Numbered from the stretch's first letter, positions 17,979 through 27,376 are shown. The stretch: 64,000 nucleotides of DNA from Butyricimonas virosa (GCF_025148635.1 NZ_CP102269.1:3100001-3164000); one strand, 5' to 3'. Notes: generated from the sequence alone by a model not told the origin. Translations and numbers: made by a program.

Positions 17979-18176
17979 TTTCTCATGGAAAAATCTACGG
18001 CTGATTTTATTTTGTCTCTGATACGTGACTGACAGGCAAATGTTTAAATACTTTGCCTTGAATCATGGTACGATTGTAGTTAATATTCAGTGAATTAGCT
18101 TTTGTGGTTGTACTGAAAAAATGTTTAATCGTTATCAAGTATAATCAATCTACTTTAATTACTAATAGCAGTATTT

Positions 18177-21100
18177 ATGAAAAAAATCATCATGTTATTG
18201 TCATTACTTTCGTGTTCAATATATGAAGACTTTGCCCAGAATAAAGTTTCAGATTTTTACGAAAGAACCTATCCCCCGATCTTGGAAAGTTGTACAGCTT
18301 CTCCTGTAATGGCCCGTCTGTTTTCATACGATGAATTCTCGTTTCGGCATTCAACAGGTCAAGTTGATATTCAAATTCCCATTCATGAATTGACAATGAA
18401 TTATTTATCGATACCAATAGGGATATCTTATAATTCTTCTGGGATCAGAATCCAAGATAATCCCGGAATTATCGGTTATGGTTGGTCGTTGAATTGCGGG
18501 TTTAAGATCTCTCGCTCTATCAGGGGAAAGGATGATTTAGAATATCCCGTGATTCAAGATAAAGTGATAGATTTTTGTAATTCCACGGCTCTTGACGGGG
18601 ACTACATCAGGCAGCTTACTAGAATAGCCCCTGAAGACTCGTATAATGCCCCGAATGCCTGGGAGGATAATAAAATGGACGGGCAATACGATATCTTCAA
18701 TATAGAACTACCTAATCTAAGTGTTTCATTTATCCTAGAGTATAATAATGGCATTTACTCGGCACGTCCGATAAACCCAACCCCGTTGTCTATAAAATTG
18801 TTGACCAGGCAAAAAGAGGAGACGAGGAAGATTGACGCAACTAAGACATTAACAAGACGATACACGGTTTTGTATGGAATTGAAGTGACTGATGATAACG
18901 GAATTTGTTACAAGTTTGGTGAAACAGAACAACGGGATAGTCGGGATCAGAACAAGTATACCGAATACAATAAACCCTCGACTCGTGCTGGTTTGCTAAA
19001 AACGGCCTGGATGTTACGGGAAGTAGTTATTGGCACGAATAATATTGTAAGATTCAGTTATAAAGATGCTGTTGATTATTTCGATTTTCAACCAACAATT
19101 ATTACTACTGTAATGCATCAGAATTTTTTGATTCAAGATCCGAATGCGGGCTCGCAAAATGATTTGTGGATTCTTACTGGTAATCCCAACGCGGCAATCC
19201 ATGATGAGAATCATATTGAATATAATATGAATTTAGCGTGGATTCGTTACAAGAATAATGGATATGAAGATGTGCAAGGCACGCTTGAACCCAATTATTT
19301 TAAACTTATAAAAAGTATTAGTAATTCGGGGATTGAAATTGAATTCAATTATGATAGTATACAAAAGATCGGTAATCCCGAACTTCCAAGTATCTCTTCC
19401 TATTATAGACAAACCCTTTCCAGTTTGAACGTGTTTTCTAAGATTAACAACATTAAGAACGGAAAAATTAAAGAAGTCATTTTTTATAATCATGAAGGAT
19501 TTTTGGATAGTTTGTCTATCTCGGGAAATGGGAAATACAAGTTCTCGTATGATCGCAGAGATAAAAATTTCTCGATAGACCAGTTTCAAAAAGCGATTGA
19601 TTGGTGGGGATATTGTAACGGGAAAAATAACGTCTCAAGCCTACCTCGGGATGCTAGCGGGAACAATGAGAGTAGAAGAGCTCCTGATTCCCTGTTCACC
19701 AAAGTAAGGGCTTTGGAAAGGATTGTTTACCCGACTGGCGGGAACGTCAAGATAAATTACGGGACACATATTTTTCAAGATGGTTCATATGGAGGAGGGC
19801 TACGGGTTGAATCCTTGGAGACTTTTGATCCCTCTTCAGGCAAGATGATCACGAAAAGGTTCAAGTACGAGAATCCGAGGTATTCCGGGATTCCAGTAGG
19901 GGTAACAGAGTGTAGTTCTCGATATAGAACACACTTGTATGCTGGTAAAGATATAACGTTAGTGTTTTCGGTAGGGAATGGACCAAGTTACCATGCCTTT
20001 GCTTATGAAGTTGATATAGATGTATGGTCTACTTTCACGTTCCCGGTTGTTTACACTCCTTATACATCTTTTAATGCCTGGTACGAGAGAGTCACGGAAG
20101 AGAATGAGGAAGGCAAAATTGAATACAAGTTTGAATATTTACCAACAGCATTAGATCCCGAATTCCTAGATGGAACGATTGATTATACCATGAGTCATCG
20201 AGAACCGTCTTTAACAAGCCGGCGCATTTTCAAAAAGAATGAGACCGGTGAATTTGAATTGGTTAGGTCGGTGGTGAACACGTATACCCGTGATTTCGTA
20301 TCTTTTTACGAGGTGAACGTGGTAAATTCATATCGAGAAATGTCTACTTACGAGGGAATAAACAGGAGAGGCTCGTACGAGGATTTATCCGAATTGAATT
20401 TTTCGTTATACCCTTCACGTGTTATGCGAACTTTGGCTATCGGACAAGTTTCTCTCAAGAAGGTGCAAGAAACATCGTATTTTCAAAATGATAGTACCTC
20501 GATTATCACGAATTATCTTTACGACAGGGAGCGTCCATATAATTTAGTATTTAAAACTGTACTTCCTAAAGATCGTGATCTTATCACTCAAAAATACTAT
20601 TACAATAACAACCAGCTTCCAGAAAACAAGGGTATTAACGCATCAGATCACGGGCTAGGTAATTGTACAACACATAAAACGACCGTGATCCAGCAGGAGA
20701 CACGTCGGAATAACAAGCTTGTCAGTAGTAGTTTGACTTATTTCAAAGGTGTTATTAATTCTGCCTTGAAAGTACCTAAAGAAAAATATTACGCTGGACC
20801 GGATGGCGTGATGGAAAAGAGAGAAGAGTATCCCAGGTATGACGAGTACGGGAATCCCGTGGAAATCGTTAAAGATAAACATTCAACCATGGTGAGGCTT
20901 TGGAGTTACCAGGGGATGTATCCCGTGGCCGAGATAAGAAACGCGACATATCAACAAGTCGAGAACGCATTGGGAACTCTCGCTGAGACATTACCGGGAG
21001 GATGGTTGTCGGATCAGGTTTGGGTAACGTTGAATAGTAATTTAAGATCCTCGGTATATCTTAAAAACGCCCTTGTTACAACATATAAATACAAACCTTT

Positions 21101-21251
21101 AGTCGGGATAATTGAAATGATCGATCCCCGGGGAAAATCCACGTATTATGATTATGACGTGCACGGACGTCTAAAAGAAATCTACATAATAGAAGGTGGC
21201 ATCAAAAAATTACTCCAGGAGAACGAGTACAAGTATTATAACGAAAAATGA
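18177..21251 (+). CDS. Secreted Rhs/YD-repeat shell protein (N-terminal partner)
   Basis: A 1024-residue protein with a Sec signal (M-K-K-I-I-M-L-L-S-L-L-S-C, cleavage likely after F-A-Q near residue 21). Residues 40-125 match the N-terminal block of Bacteroidota Rhs proteins: T-G-Q-V-D-I-Q-I-P-I, then L-S-I-P-I-G-I-S-Y-N-S-S-G-I-R-I and G-Y-G-W-S-L-N-C-G-F-K-I-S-R. The middle is beta-rich, like the cocoon of Rhs/TcB proteins, and the end carries YD repeats (Y-Y-D-Y-D-V-H-G-R-L). It has no RHS core and no toxin tip. It ends 6 bases before the Rhs gene that carries both, so the two proteins probably build one shell together (inference). Confidence 0.8.
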   Translation: MKKIIMLLSLLSCSIYEDFAQNKVSDFYERTYPPILESCTASPVMARLFSYDEFSFRHSTGQVDIQIPIHELTMNYLSIPIGISYNSSGIRIQDNPGIIGYGWSLNCGFKISRSIRGKDDLEYPVIQDKVIDFCNSTALDGDYIRQLTRIAPEDSYNAPNAWEDNKMDGQYDIFNIELPNLSVSFILEYNNGIYSARPINPTPLSIKLLTRQKEETRKIDATKTLTRRYTVLYGIEVTDDNGICYKFGETEQRDSRDQNKYTEYNKPSTRAGLLKTAWMLREVVIGTNNIVRFSYKDAVDYFDFQPTIITTVMHQNFLIQDPNAGSQNDLWILTGNPNAAIHDENHIEYNMNLAWIRYKNNGYEDVQGTLEPNYFKLIKSISNSGIEIEFNYDSIQKIGNPELPSISSYYRQTLSSLNVFSKINNIKNGKIKEVIFYNHEGFLDSLSISGNGKYKFSYDRRDKNFSIDQFQKAIDWWGYCNGKNNVSSLPRDASGNNESRRAPDSLFTKVRALERIVYPTGGNVKINYGTHIFQDGSYGGGLRVESLETFDPSSGKMITKRFKYENPRYSGIPVGVTECSSRYRTHLYAGKDITLVFSVGNGPSYHAFAYEVDIDVWSTFTFPVVYTPYTSFNAWYERVTEENEEGKIEYKFEYLPTALDPEFLDGTIDYTMSHREPSLTSRRIFKKNETGEFELVRSVVNTYTRDFVSFYEVNVVNSYREMSTYEGINRRGSYEDLSELNFSLYPSRVMRTLAIGQVSLKKVQETSYFQNDSTSIITNYLYDRERPYNLVFKTVLPKDRDLITQKYYYNNNQLPENKGINASDHGLGNCTTHKTTVIQQETRRNNKLVSSSLTYFKGVINSALKVPKEKYYAGPDGVMEKREEYPRYDEYGNPVEIVKDKHSTMVRLWSYQGMYPVAEIRNATYQQVENALGTLAETLPGGWLSDQVWVTLNSNLRSSVYLKNALVTTYKYKPLVGIIEMIDPRGKSTYYDYDVHGRLKEIYIIEGGIKKLLQENEYKYYNEK

Positions 21252-21257
21252 TGAATT

Positions 21258-24200
21258 ATGAACGGAATAAGAATAATATTGATTAGTTTGTTGATAACGT
21301 TCTTCTTCTTTTTGGAAGTACGTGGTAATCAAGCTGGTTTTCCAACACGAGGTGAACCCGATGAAGGAATGATACTTTGCGAGAATAATAATTTAAATGA
21401 TGAGACACCCACGTATGATTATCATTTACAAAACGATGTCGTGGTTCTGGTGTTCAAGGCGGTATGGTGTGGGCAATGTCGAATGTTGGAATTGACGATA
21501 TTGAAAGAATTGGAATTGTATTTTCAAGAAGATCCTGTAAGTTTTATCTATATTGATATTGATTCTTTACCGGAGGTTGCCGAATTTTATGAAGTAACAA
21601 GTTTGCCTTTCATGGCATTTTACAAGAACGGGGAATTAAAGGAGAGTACCGGGCTTAAACCAAAGGAAGCTGTTCGACAGATTATACTGGAATTACTTCA
21701 AAAAACTTATATTCCCCCGTTGGCTCCTGTTCTTGAAAATTACACGCTTACCCGTGATTATCAATATATGTCCGGGAGTCAATATCTTGAAACCATGCAA
21801 TACGTTGACGGTTTGGGACGTGAACTCTTGACACTTACCAAGGGTATTACCCCGGGTAAGCGAGATCTCGTGAGCTTGATCGAGTATGATAATTTAGGAC
21901 GAAAATATAGAACATGGCTGCCGGGTATGCTAACTACTACACGGGAAGGAATTCATCTTGATAGCTTGAAAAATTCCATGATTTCATCTGAACTTCACGG
22001 TCGAGATGCGAATCCCTATTTAGAAATAAGGTACGAACCTTTTTCCATGGAAAGGGAATCGAAAGTTTACAATGCTGGCGAGAGTTGGTATAGTCACGAT
22101 AAGGCTATCGTTACCGAGCGTTACTTGAATGGTATTTCTTACACGTGTCCTTTTTATCATCTTACTTTTTCCGGATCTACTTACGTGATAAACAGGAATG
22201 GGGATTATCCGGCCCGAGAATTGTTCGTGACGAAAACTCTAGATGAAGACGGGAATATTTCTTTAGAGTTTACTGACAAGATGGGACAACTGGTAATGAC
22301 CCGTGGAGTAAATGGCGAGAAAAGTTATGACACGTATTATATCTACGATAATATCGGGAATTTATGCGTGGTGTTACCTCCCAAGGCCACGCTTGCTCTC
22401 GGAACGAATGGTTCATGGAATGAAGCGGATTTTAACGTGCGTGGGTTGTGTTACTTGTACAAGTATGATTCGAGAAATCGATGTGTTGCTAAAAAGTTAC
22501 CGGGGATTGATTGGGTACTGAATGTTTACGATTGTATGGACCGGATCGTGATGACTCAAGACGGGAATCTTAGAAAAGAGCGTAAATGGTTTTATTACGT
22601 GTATGACGGATTGGACCGTTTGATAAAACAAAATATCGTCTCGAATACAAGCAATTTATCAAGAGATAGTATTCAATCGTTATATGATAGATGGTTAGAT
22701 AACACATTTCCCACGTTAGATGTAGACAAACCACTTCAGGGGAGTATCTTCACAGTTTATGCCAAGCTACAAGAAATAGGGTATGATAGTTATGACGGTT
22801 TGTCCTCCGGAGGGGAACTTGCATTCCAACCGGTGAGTAATATCGTGCTCGCGAAAGAGATGCAAGTCAAGGGACTTGTGACACGAGTGAAGTTATATGT
22901 TCTGGATGACAAGTTGGGAACAGCCACTCCCAATCACTTGGAGAAGGCGTATTATTATGACGATAAGGCCCGTGTTGTTCAAGTCGTGGCAAGAAACAAG
23001 TATGGTCGGGTAAGCCGTGAAAGCTACAAGTACGATTTCAAGGGCAATATTCTTGCCCGCCACGAATATCACGAGACAAGTTCTTCCCGGGGAGATTCTC
23101 TACTTGTTACATTTACTTATGATCACGCTTCACGTTTGAAATCTTCTACCGCACGTTTAAACGGTGGTTTACCTGCAATCACGACCTACTCCTATGATGA
23201 TTTGGGACAAATGATAATGAAAAAATTTGGAAACGGGGCTAATGCTATAAATCAAACCATGAAATACAATATCCGGGGATGGCTAGAGAAGTTATCGAGT
23301 GAAGTATTTGAAATGCAACTACGGTATAACACGCCTTTATTAGCGGGAACAAAAGCAAGTTACTCCGGTAATATCACTGAATGGGAATGGGTTCAAAAAA
23401 CGGGACAGGCTGATAGAGCTAACACGTATACTTTTAGCTACGATTCATTATACCGCTTGAACGAGACAAGGCAATATATTGCCGGGATCTTGAACGACCA
23501 ATATGTTGAAAAGGGTATCCAGTATGATGAAAATGGTAATATATTGACAATGCAGCGTACCGCTAACGGGATTCTCGTGGACGATCTCTTGTACGTCTAC
23601 GAGGGTAATCGGTTGACTAGCTTGAAAGAGAGTATACGTACTTCCCCCGCGGGTGATATTTATTTGCCGGGTAGTACTCCAAATGGAACATTCTCTTACG
23701 ATGAAAACGGGAATATGATTTCTGATAGTCGAAATGCTTTGAAGTTAGAATATAATTGCTTAAATTTGTTGAGAGACGTCAAGACCACTAGCGGGGTGTT
23801 GAAAGCGAGATATCGTCACCTTGCTGACGGGACAAAATTAGATGTTCGTGATAACAACGAGGTAAATGGTTTTGATTACTTGGGTTCTTTGACATACAAG
23901 AAAAGTAGCATGGGTTTACAATTAGAGTCTGCGAGTTTTGGTGAGGGGGAGATTCAAGCAAATGTTTCAAATAGTGTTGGAAATGAAGTGAATTATTTCT
24001 TGACGGATCACCTGGGAAGTGTTAGGGTGATAGTTGATGGAAATGGAGTGGTGAAAGAGCGGAATGATTATTACTCGTTCGGTGCGCGGCATTCAAGAGG
24101 TGATTACCCGCAATTAGTAGACAACCGTTACAAGTATAACGGGAAAGAGAAACAAGTGACAGGCAATTTGGATTACCTCGATTACGGGGCAAGGATGTAT

Positions 24201-25013
24201 GATAGTGGACTCGGAAGATGGTTTGGGATTGATCCCATGACAGAAAAATATTACTCGTGGTCAGTCTATAATTATACCTTAAATAATCCACTCCGATTTA
24301 TAGATCCTAATGGGATGTGGTTAGGCGATCCCCCGGGATTTCTTAAAGGTTGGAATTATACTATGGGAGAGTTTAATAATAATTTTTTCGGATGGTTAGA
24401 TTCCAGGTCCCGTAAACCGAGTTTACTTTATAATGATTTGAATGACTTTGCCGGGGGAATTATGAATTTTTTAGCGGATATAACAGGTATTAGTAATGCT
24501 GTTACTGGGCAAAATGAAACGGCGGACGCATTGGAAAAAACGCTTAAAACTGTTAGTAAAATTTTATCCATGTCAAGTGAAGAATTAGGGAGTTTAACCG
24601 CTAGTTCTGTTTTGTTTTTGGGTGAATTGGCTTTGACACGAAAGTTACCTATCGGGGAAATTAGTACTTTTGGGAAGATGAGTACTGTCGCTAAAAAAGG
24701 AGGAAATGCTTTTAGGTATATTTCGGAAGGTGAACTAAAAGCAATTCAAGAAACAGGCTTACTTCGAGGTGGGAGACCAGGAGAGACATTTTTTACAAAA
24801 GATCTTTATAAAACAGCAGCTAAAGCACAAAATCGTTTGGCTTTACCGACGTCTCCTAGTTTGCGTGTTGAATTCCAAATTTTGAATAATCCTACTTTAT
24901 TGCGAAATGGTACTAAAGTTTTACCTACATATGGAATGATGGGTAAAGGATCGGAGTTTATGACATTAGATTTTGTAAAAGTAAAAATAATAAATTGGCA
25001 ACCTTTAAAATAA
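21258..25013 (+). CDS. Thioredoxin-Rhs fusion with C-terminal toxin-like tip
   Basis: A 1251-residue secreted protein. Residues 1-23 are a signal peptide. Residues 45-150 are a thioredoxin domain: V-V-V-L-V-F-K-A-V-W-C-G-Q-C with Cys71 and Cys74, and a T-S-L-P-F cis-Pro loop (Pro117). Residues 160-300 match the Bacteroidota Rhs entry domain (Y-M-S-G-S-Q-Y-L-E-T-M-Q-Y-V-D-G-L-G-R, DUF6443-like), then YD repeats, then the RHS core (D-H-L-G-S-V-R, Y-N-G-K-E, Y-G-A-R-M-Y-D) ending in D-P-N-G at 1016-1019. The variable tip has a domain from about 1152 (F-R-Y-I-S-E-G-E-L) with Glu1233 in G-S-E-F-M-T. It resembles TreTu-like ADP-ribosyltransferase toxins; that assignment is tentative. The thioredoxin domain is unexpected in this family. 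Confidence 0.85.
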   Translation: MNGIRIILISLLITFFFFLEVRGNQAGFPTRGEPDEGMILCENNNLNDETPTYDYHLQNDVVVLVFKAVWCGQCRMLELTILKELELYFQEDPVSFIYIDIDSLPEVAEFYEVTSLPFMAFYKNGELKESTGLKPKEAVRQIILELLQKTYIPPLAPVLENYTLTRDYQYMSGSQYLETMQYVDGLGRELLTLTKGITPGKRDLVSLIEYDNLGRKYRTWLPGMLTTTREGIHLDSLKNSMISSELHGRDANPYLEIRYEPFSMERESKVYNAGESWYSHDKAIVTERYLNGISYTCPFYHLTFSGSTYVINRNGDYPARELFVTKTLDEDGNISLEFTDKMGQLVMTRGVNGEKSYDTYYIYDNIGNLCVVLPPKATLALGTNGSWNEADFNVRGLCYLYKYDSRNRCVAKKLPGIDWVLNVYDCMDRIVMTQDGNLRKERKWFYYVYDGLDRLIKQNIVSNTSNLSRDSIQSLYDRWLDNTFPTLDVDKPLQGSIFTVYAKLQEIGYDSYDGLSSGGELAFQPVSNIVLAKEMQVKGLVTRVKLYVLDDKLGTATPNHLEKAYYYDDKARVVQVVARNKYGRVSRESYKYDFKGNILARHEYHETSSSRGDSLLVTFTYDHASRLKSSTARLNGGLPAITTYSYDDLGQMIMKKFGNGANAINQTMKYNIRGWLEKLSSEVFEMQLRYNTPLLAGTKASYSGNITEWEWVQKTGQADRANTYTFSYDSLYRLNETRQYIAGILNDQYVEKGIQYDENGNILTMQRTANGILVDDLLYVYEGNRLTSLKESIRTSPAGDIYLPGSTPNGTFSYDENGNMISDSRNALKLEYNCLNLLRDVKTTSGVLKARYRHLADGTKLDVRDNNEVNGFDYLGSLTYKKSSMGLQLESASFGEGEIQANVSNSVGNEVNYFLTDHLGSVRVIVDGNGVVKERNDYYSFGARHSRGDYPQLVDNRYKYNGKEKQVTGNLDYLDYGARMYDSGLGRWFGIDPMTEKYYSWSVYNYTLNNPLRFIDPNGMWLGDPPGFLKGWNYTMGEFNNNFFGWLDSRSRKPSLLYNDLNDFAGGIMNFLADITGISNAVTGQNETADALEKTLKTVSKILSMSSEELGSLTASSVLFLGELALTRKLPIGEISTFGKMSTVAKKGGNAFRYISEGELKAIQETGLLRGGRPGETFFTKDLYKTAAKAQNRLALPTSPSLRVEFQILNNPTLLRNGTKVLPTYGMMGKGSEFMTLDFVKVKIINWQPLK

Positions 25014-25018
25014 ATTGT

Positions 25019-25363
25019 ATGGAACAAGAAGAATATTGTATTTCAGTTGGTGAGCCTTGGAATTTTGAAAGTCAAGATGGGCAAAATGTTATTAAAGGCT
25101 ATATAGTCAATATGAAAAGTGATAGTTGTATAGTGTTCAAAAGTAATCATTATTTGAAATTTGATGATGTTACAGGTAATATTTTAATTTTGACTCCAAG
25201 GTATAAAGAAAGTGATTTTTCGAACTTGACACGAGGAGCTGTTGGGGTAAATGGTGGGATATTTCTTGGCAAATACGACGAAAAACTTTGTGAGAATGAG
25301 TTAGAACAAAATATTAAATTTGAAATTATTGGAAGTATTAGAAAGGTAGAAAATTCTATTTGA
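25019..25363 (+). CDS. Probable immunity protein for the Rhs tip
   Basis: A 114-residue protein without signal peptide or membrane segment, starting 5 bases after the Rhs stop. I use the ATG at 25019; a start at 24995 would overlap the Rhs gene. It has no family I recognise with certainty; the visible pattern is a small beta-rich protein with I-S-V-G-E-P-W-N-F-E-S near the start. Position right behind a variable Rhs tip, small size and cytoplasmic location are the marks of polymorphic-toxin immunity genes, so it likely binds the tip domain of the preceding protein. Its low GC matches the toxin tip. Confidence 0.6.
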   Translation: MEQEEYCISVGEPWNFESQDGQNVIKGYIVNMKSDSCIVFKSNHYLKFDDVTGNILILTPRYKESDFSNLTRGAVGVNGGIFLGKYDEKLCENELEQNIKFEIIGSIRKVENSI

Positions 25364-25414
25364 ATGTGTATTATTTTTTTCGTCTACAAGGGTAAAATTG
25401 TTTTCTATAAAATA

Positions 25415-25439
25415 GAGGAGAGGGTTTATTCTTCTCCTC
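25415..25439 (+). other. Hairpin after the immunity gene
   Basis: GAGGAGA (25415-25421) pairs with TCTCCTC (25433-25439) over an 11-base loop, 52 bases after the stop. No T tract follows, so it is at best a weak terminator. Confidence 0.35.
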
Positions 25440-25469
25440 AAAATTAAATGAATTACTCATAATTTAAAA

Positions 25470-25507
25470 TGTGTCTGTAAAGTTAACTATTTCCTTTACA
25501 TGACACA
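25470..25507. repeat. Imperfect palindrome left of the orphan Rhs fragment
   Basis: TGTGTC-TGTAAAG (25470-25482) pairs with CTTTACA-T-GACACA (25494-25507), with one extra base. It ends where the Rhs-like reading frame begins and could be the scar or end of a lost mobile element; no transposase is next to it. Confidence 0.4.
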
Positions 25508-25926
25508 CTTTAGTTTACGTCCTCTTAAATTCTGCAGTGTATAAAGAGAATAAGGGGGAATGGACAAATGATAATCGATACAAGGTTAGTGGGTTAACAT
25601 ACGATCAAAACGGGAATATAAAAACTTTAATTCGAAATAATTCCAGCGGGACTATTCTTCATGATTTAACTTACACGTATGCGAATGCAAGTAATGCTAA
25701 CGCCGTAAGTAGTATCGTAAATAATGGGAATACGAAAAACTTTAGCTATGACGAAAATGGTAATATGATCTCGGATGGGAATCGTGGTGTAACTATTTCC
25801 TATAACGAAATTAATTTACCGAAAGAAATAAGCAAAAGTTCTGAAATAATTTCATATATTTACAATGCAAATGGCGAAAAATTAGCCATGAAAGTCGGGA
25901 GTTCTTTGACATATTACCGAGGATGA
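25504..25926 (+). pseudogene. Orphan Rhs core fragment, cut by IS256-type element
   Basis: An open frame running from the stop at 25501-25503 encodes YD-repeat sequence: L-N-S-A-V-Y-K-E-N-K, Y-K-V-S-G-L-T-Y-D-Q-N-G-N-I, then F-S-Y-D-E-N-G-N-M-I-S-D. It has no proper start (the GTG at 25537 is internal by homology) and stops at 25926 only because the frame runs 2 bases into the left end of the insertion element. It lacks the RHS core closing block and any tip. Its repeats differ from those of the intact Rhs gene upstream, so it is a leftover of a second Rhs allele and not a local duplicate. Confidence 0.8.
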
Positions 25927-27204
25927 TAGTGTCCCAAAAAGTGTGTAAATTCTATCTATTTTCCTTTTTGCAAATCTATTCATTTTTAATAAAATAATCT
26001 TGATTCTAAAAAATTATAAATGGGGTATTTATAAATATCCGCGTTTTGAGCCACGGTCCCCATCAGTAGAATGACGGCCTGTGGATTCGGCATGGCCCCT
26101 CTCATGTTAATAACCCTTTTATAATCCCTGTTCAGTCTTTCGATCCAGTTCGTGGTATAAATCATCCCCCTGATTTCCCTTTCATATTTGAAGAATGTAA
26201 AATAAAACCTGTACCTGTCATGCAGGTATCTCTTTAAAGGCGGGTAACTCTTTTGCCACCTTTGTATGAATTCCTTGAAATACACCGAATGCCTTTTCCG
26301 GCGTGATGTCCCATTGGTCAGGAGAGCAGATTTGTTTGAGTTCCTCCATAACCTGCTTCTTATCCCCGGGCTTGACCTTATTCACGATATTCCTTTTCAG
26401 ATGAACGGTACACAACTGCAAATCCGCTTGGGGGAAAGTATCGGCCAGCGTATTTTCAATACCGGATAACCCGTCACATACCAGCAGATCCACGACAGCA
26501 ACGCCTCTTTCTTTGAGATCTTCAAAAACATCCTTCCAATTGGTCGCGCTTTCCGTGGGAAAGTTTACCACGGTTAAAACTTCCCTTGCGCGGTCTTCTT
26601 TCACTCCCAAAACCGTGTAATAGGCTTCATTGCTCACGGACTCGTCCCGACGGGTGAGGACATACGTGGCATCGATATAAAGAATGGGGTAACGCTTCTC
26701 AAGTTTACGCCCCAGCCACGCGTTTACATCTTCACGGGCCGTGTTCAAGAGGCGACTTACCTGACTTTTACTGTAATGCTTCCCGTAAAACTGCTCGTAG
26801 ATTTTACCCACCTGTTCCGTGGTTAAACCGCTACAATAAAGACTACTTACCAGCTTTTGGGCTTCTTCTTCCTGATCCTTGAGCACGCCTAAAAGCAACG
26901 GATAAAAATTACTGTTACGACTACGCGGAACACGAAGCTCAAACACTTTACGGTCATAGCACACTCGACGATCACGATAACCGTTGCTCACGTCGTTATG
27001 TTCCGCGTTATGAACTGCACGTTCGCTATACATTAAACTTTCAAGACCTTGTTTGACAAGACCTTGGAAACCTCGTTCTCCATTTGTTATTTCGGAGATT
27101 ATTTCCGTTATTTGCTCAGGTGTAAATTCCATAATAAGTTATTTTTGATTGTTCTATTACAAAAATAAATAAATTGGAATTTACACACTTTTTGGTACAC
27201 TATC
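25925..27204 (-). mobile_element. IS256-family insertion sequence
   Basis: The element is 1280 bp with 28-bp terminal inverted repeats: 25925-25952 and 27177-27204 match at 27 of 28 positions (GATAGTGT, one variable base, CCAAAAAGTGTG onward). It holds one transposase read on the minus strand. The 8 bases on either side (25917-25924 and 27205-27212) do not match, so there is no target duplication. The Rhs frame on its left does not resume on its right. Confidence 0.85.
25986..27132 (-). pseudogene. IS256-family (mutator-type) transposase, frameshifted
   Basis: Two overlapping minus-strand frames make up one transposase. The first (27132 down to 26218, 304 residues) has the N-terminal region, the catalytic Y-I-D-A-T-Y-V and L-L-V-C-D-G-L-S-G blocks and the C-T-V-H-L-K-R-N-I motif. 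The second (26285 down to 25986) carries the end, with I-Y-T-T-N-W-I-E-R-L-N-R-D holding the catalytic Glu. They are out of frame and overlap at 26218-26285; reading through there would give F-x-Q-R-W-x-K-S-Y-P in the expected place. No slippery heptamer is visible, so a mutation is likelier than programmed frameshifting. Confidence 0.85.
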
Positions 27205-27376
27205 CTTTTTCAACTTTATTTTGTAAGTTTGTTTGTAGGAAGGTTCGTTATTCCTAATTATTTTGTTTAATTAAAAGAAAAAAGAGATGGAGTTTTTAGG
27301 TATCTTTTTGTCACGAAAACGTCACGGTAAAAAAAAGAAACACTCACGATCTTTCGTAAGTGCTTGGTTTTCAGTG

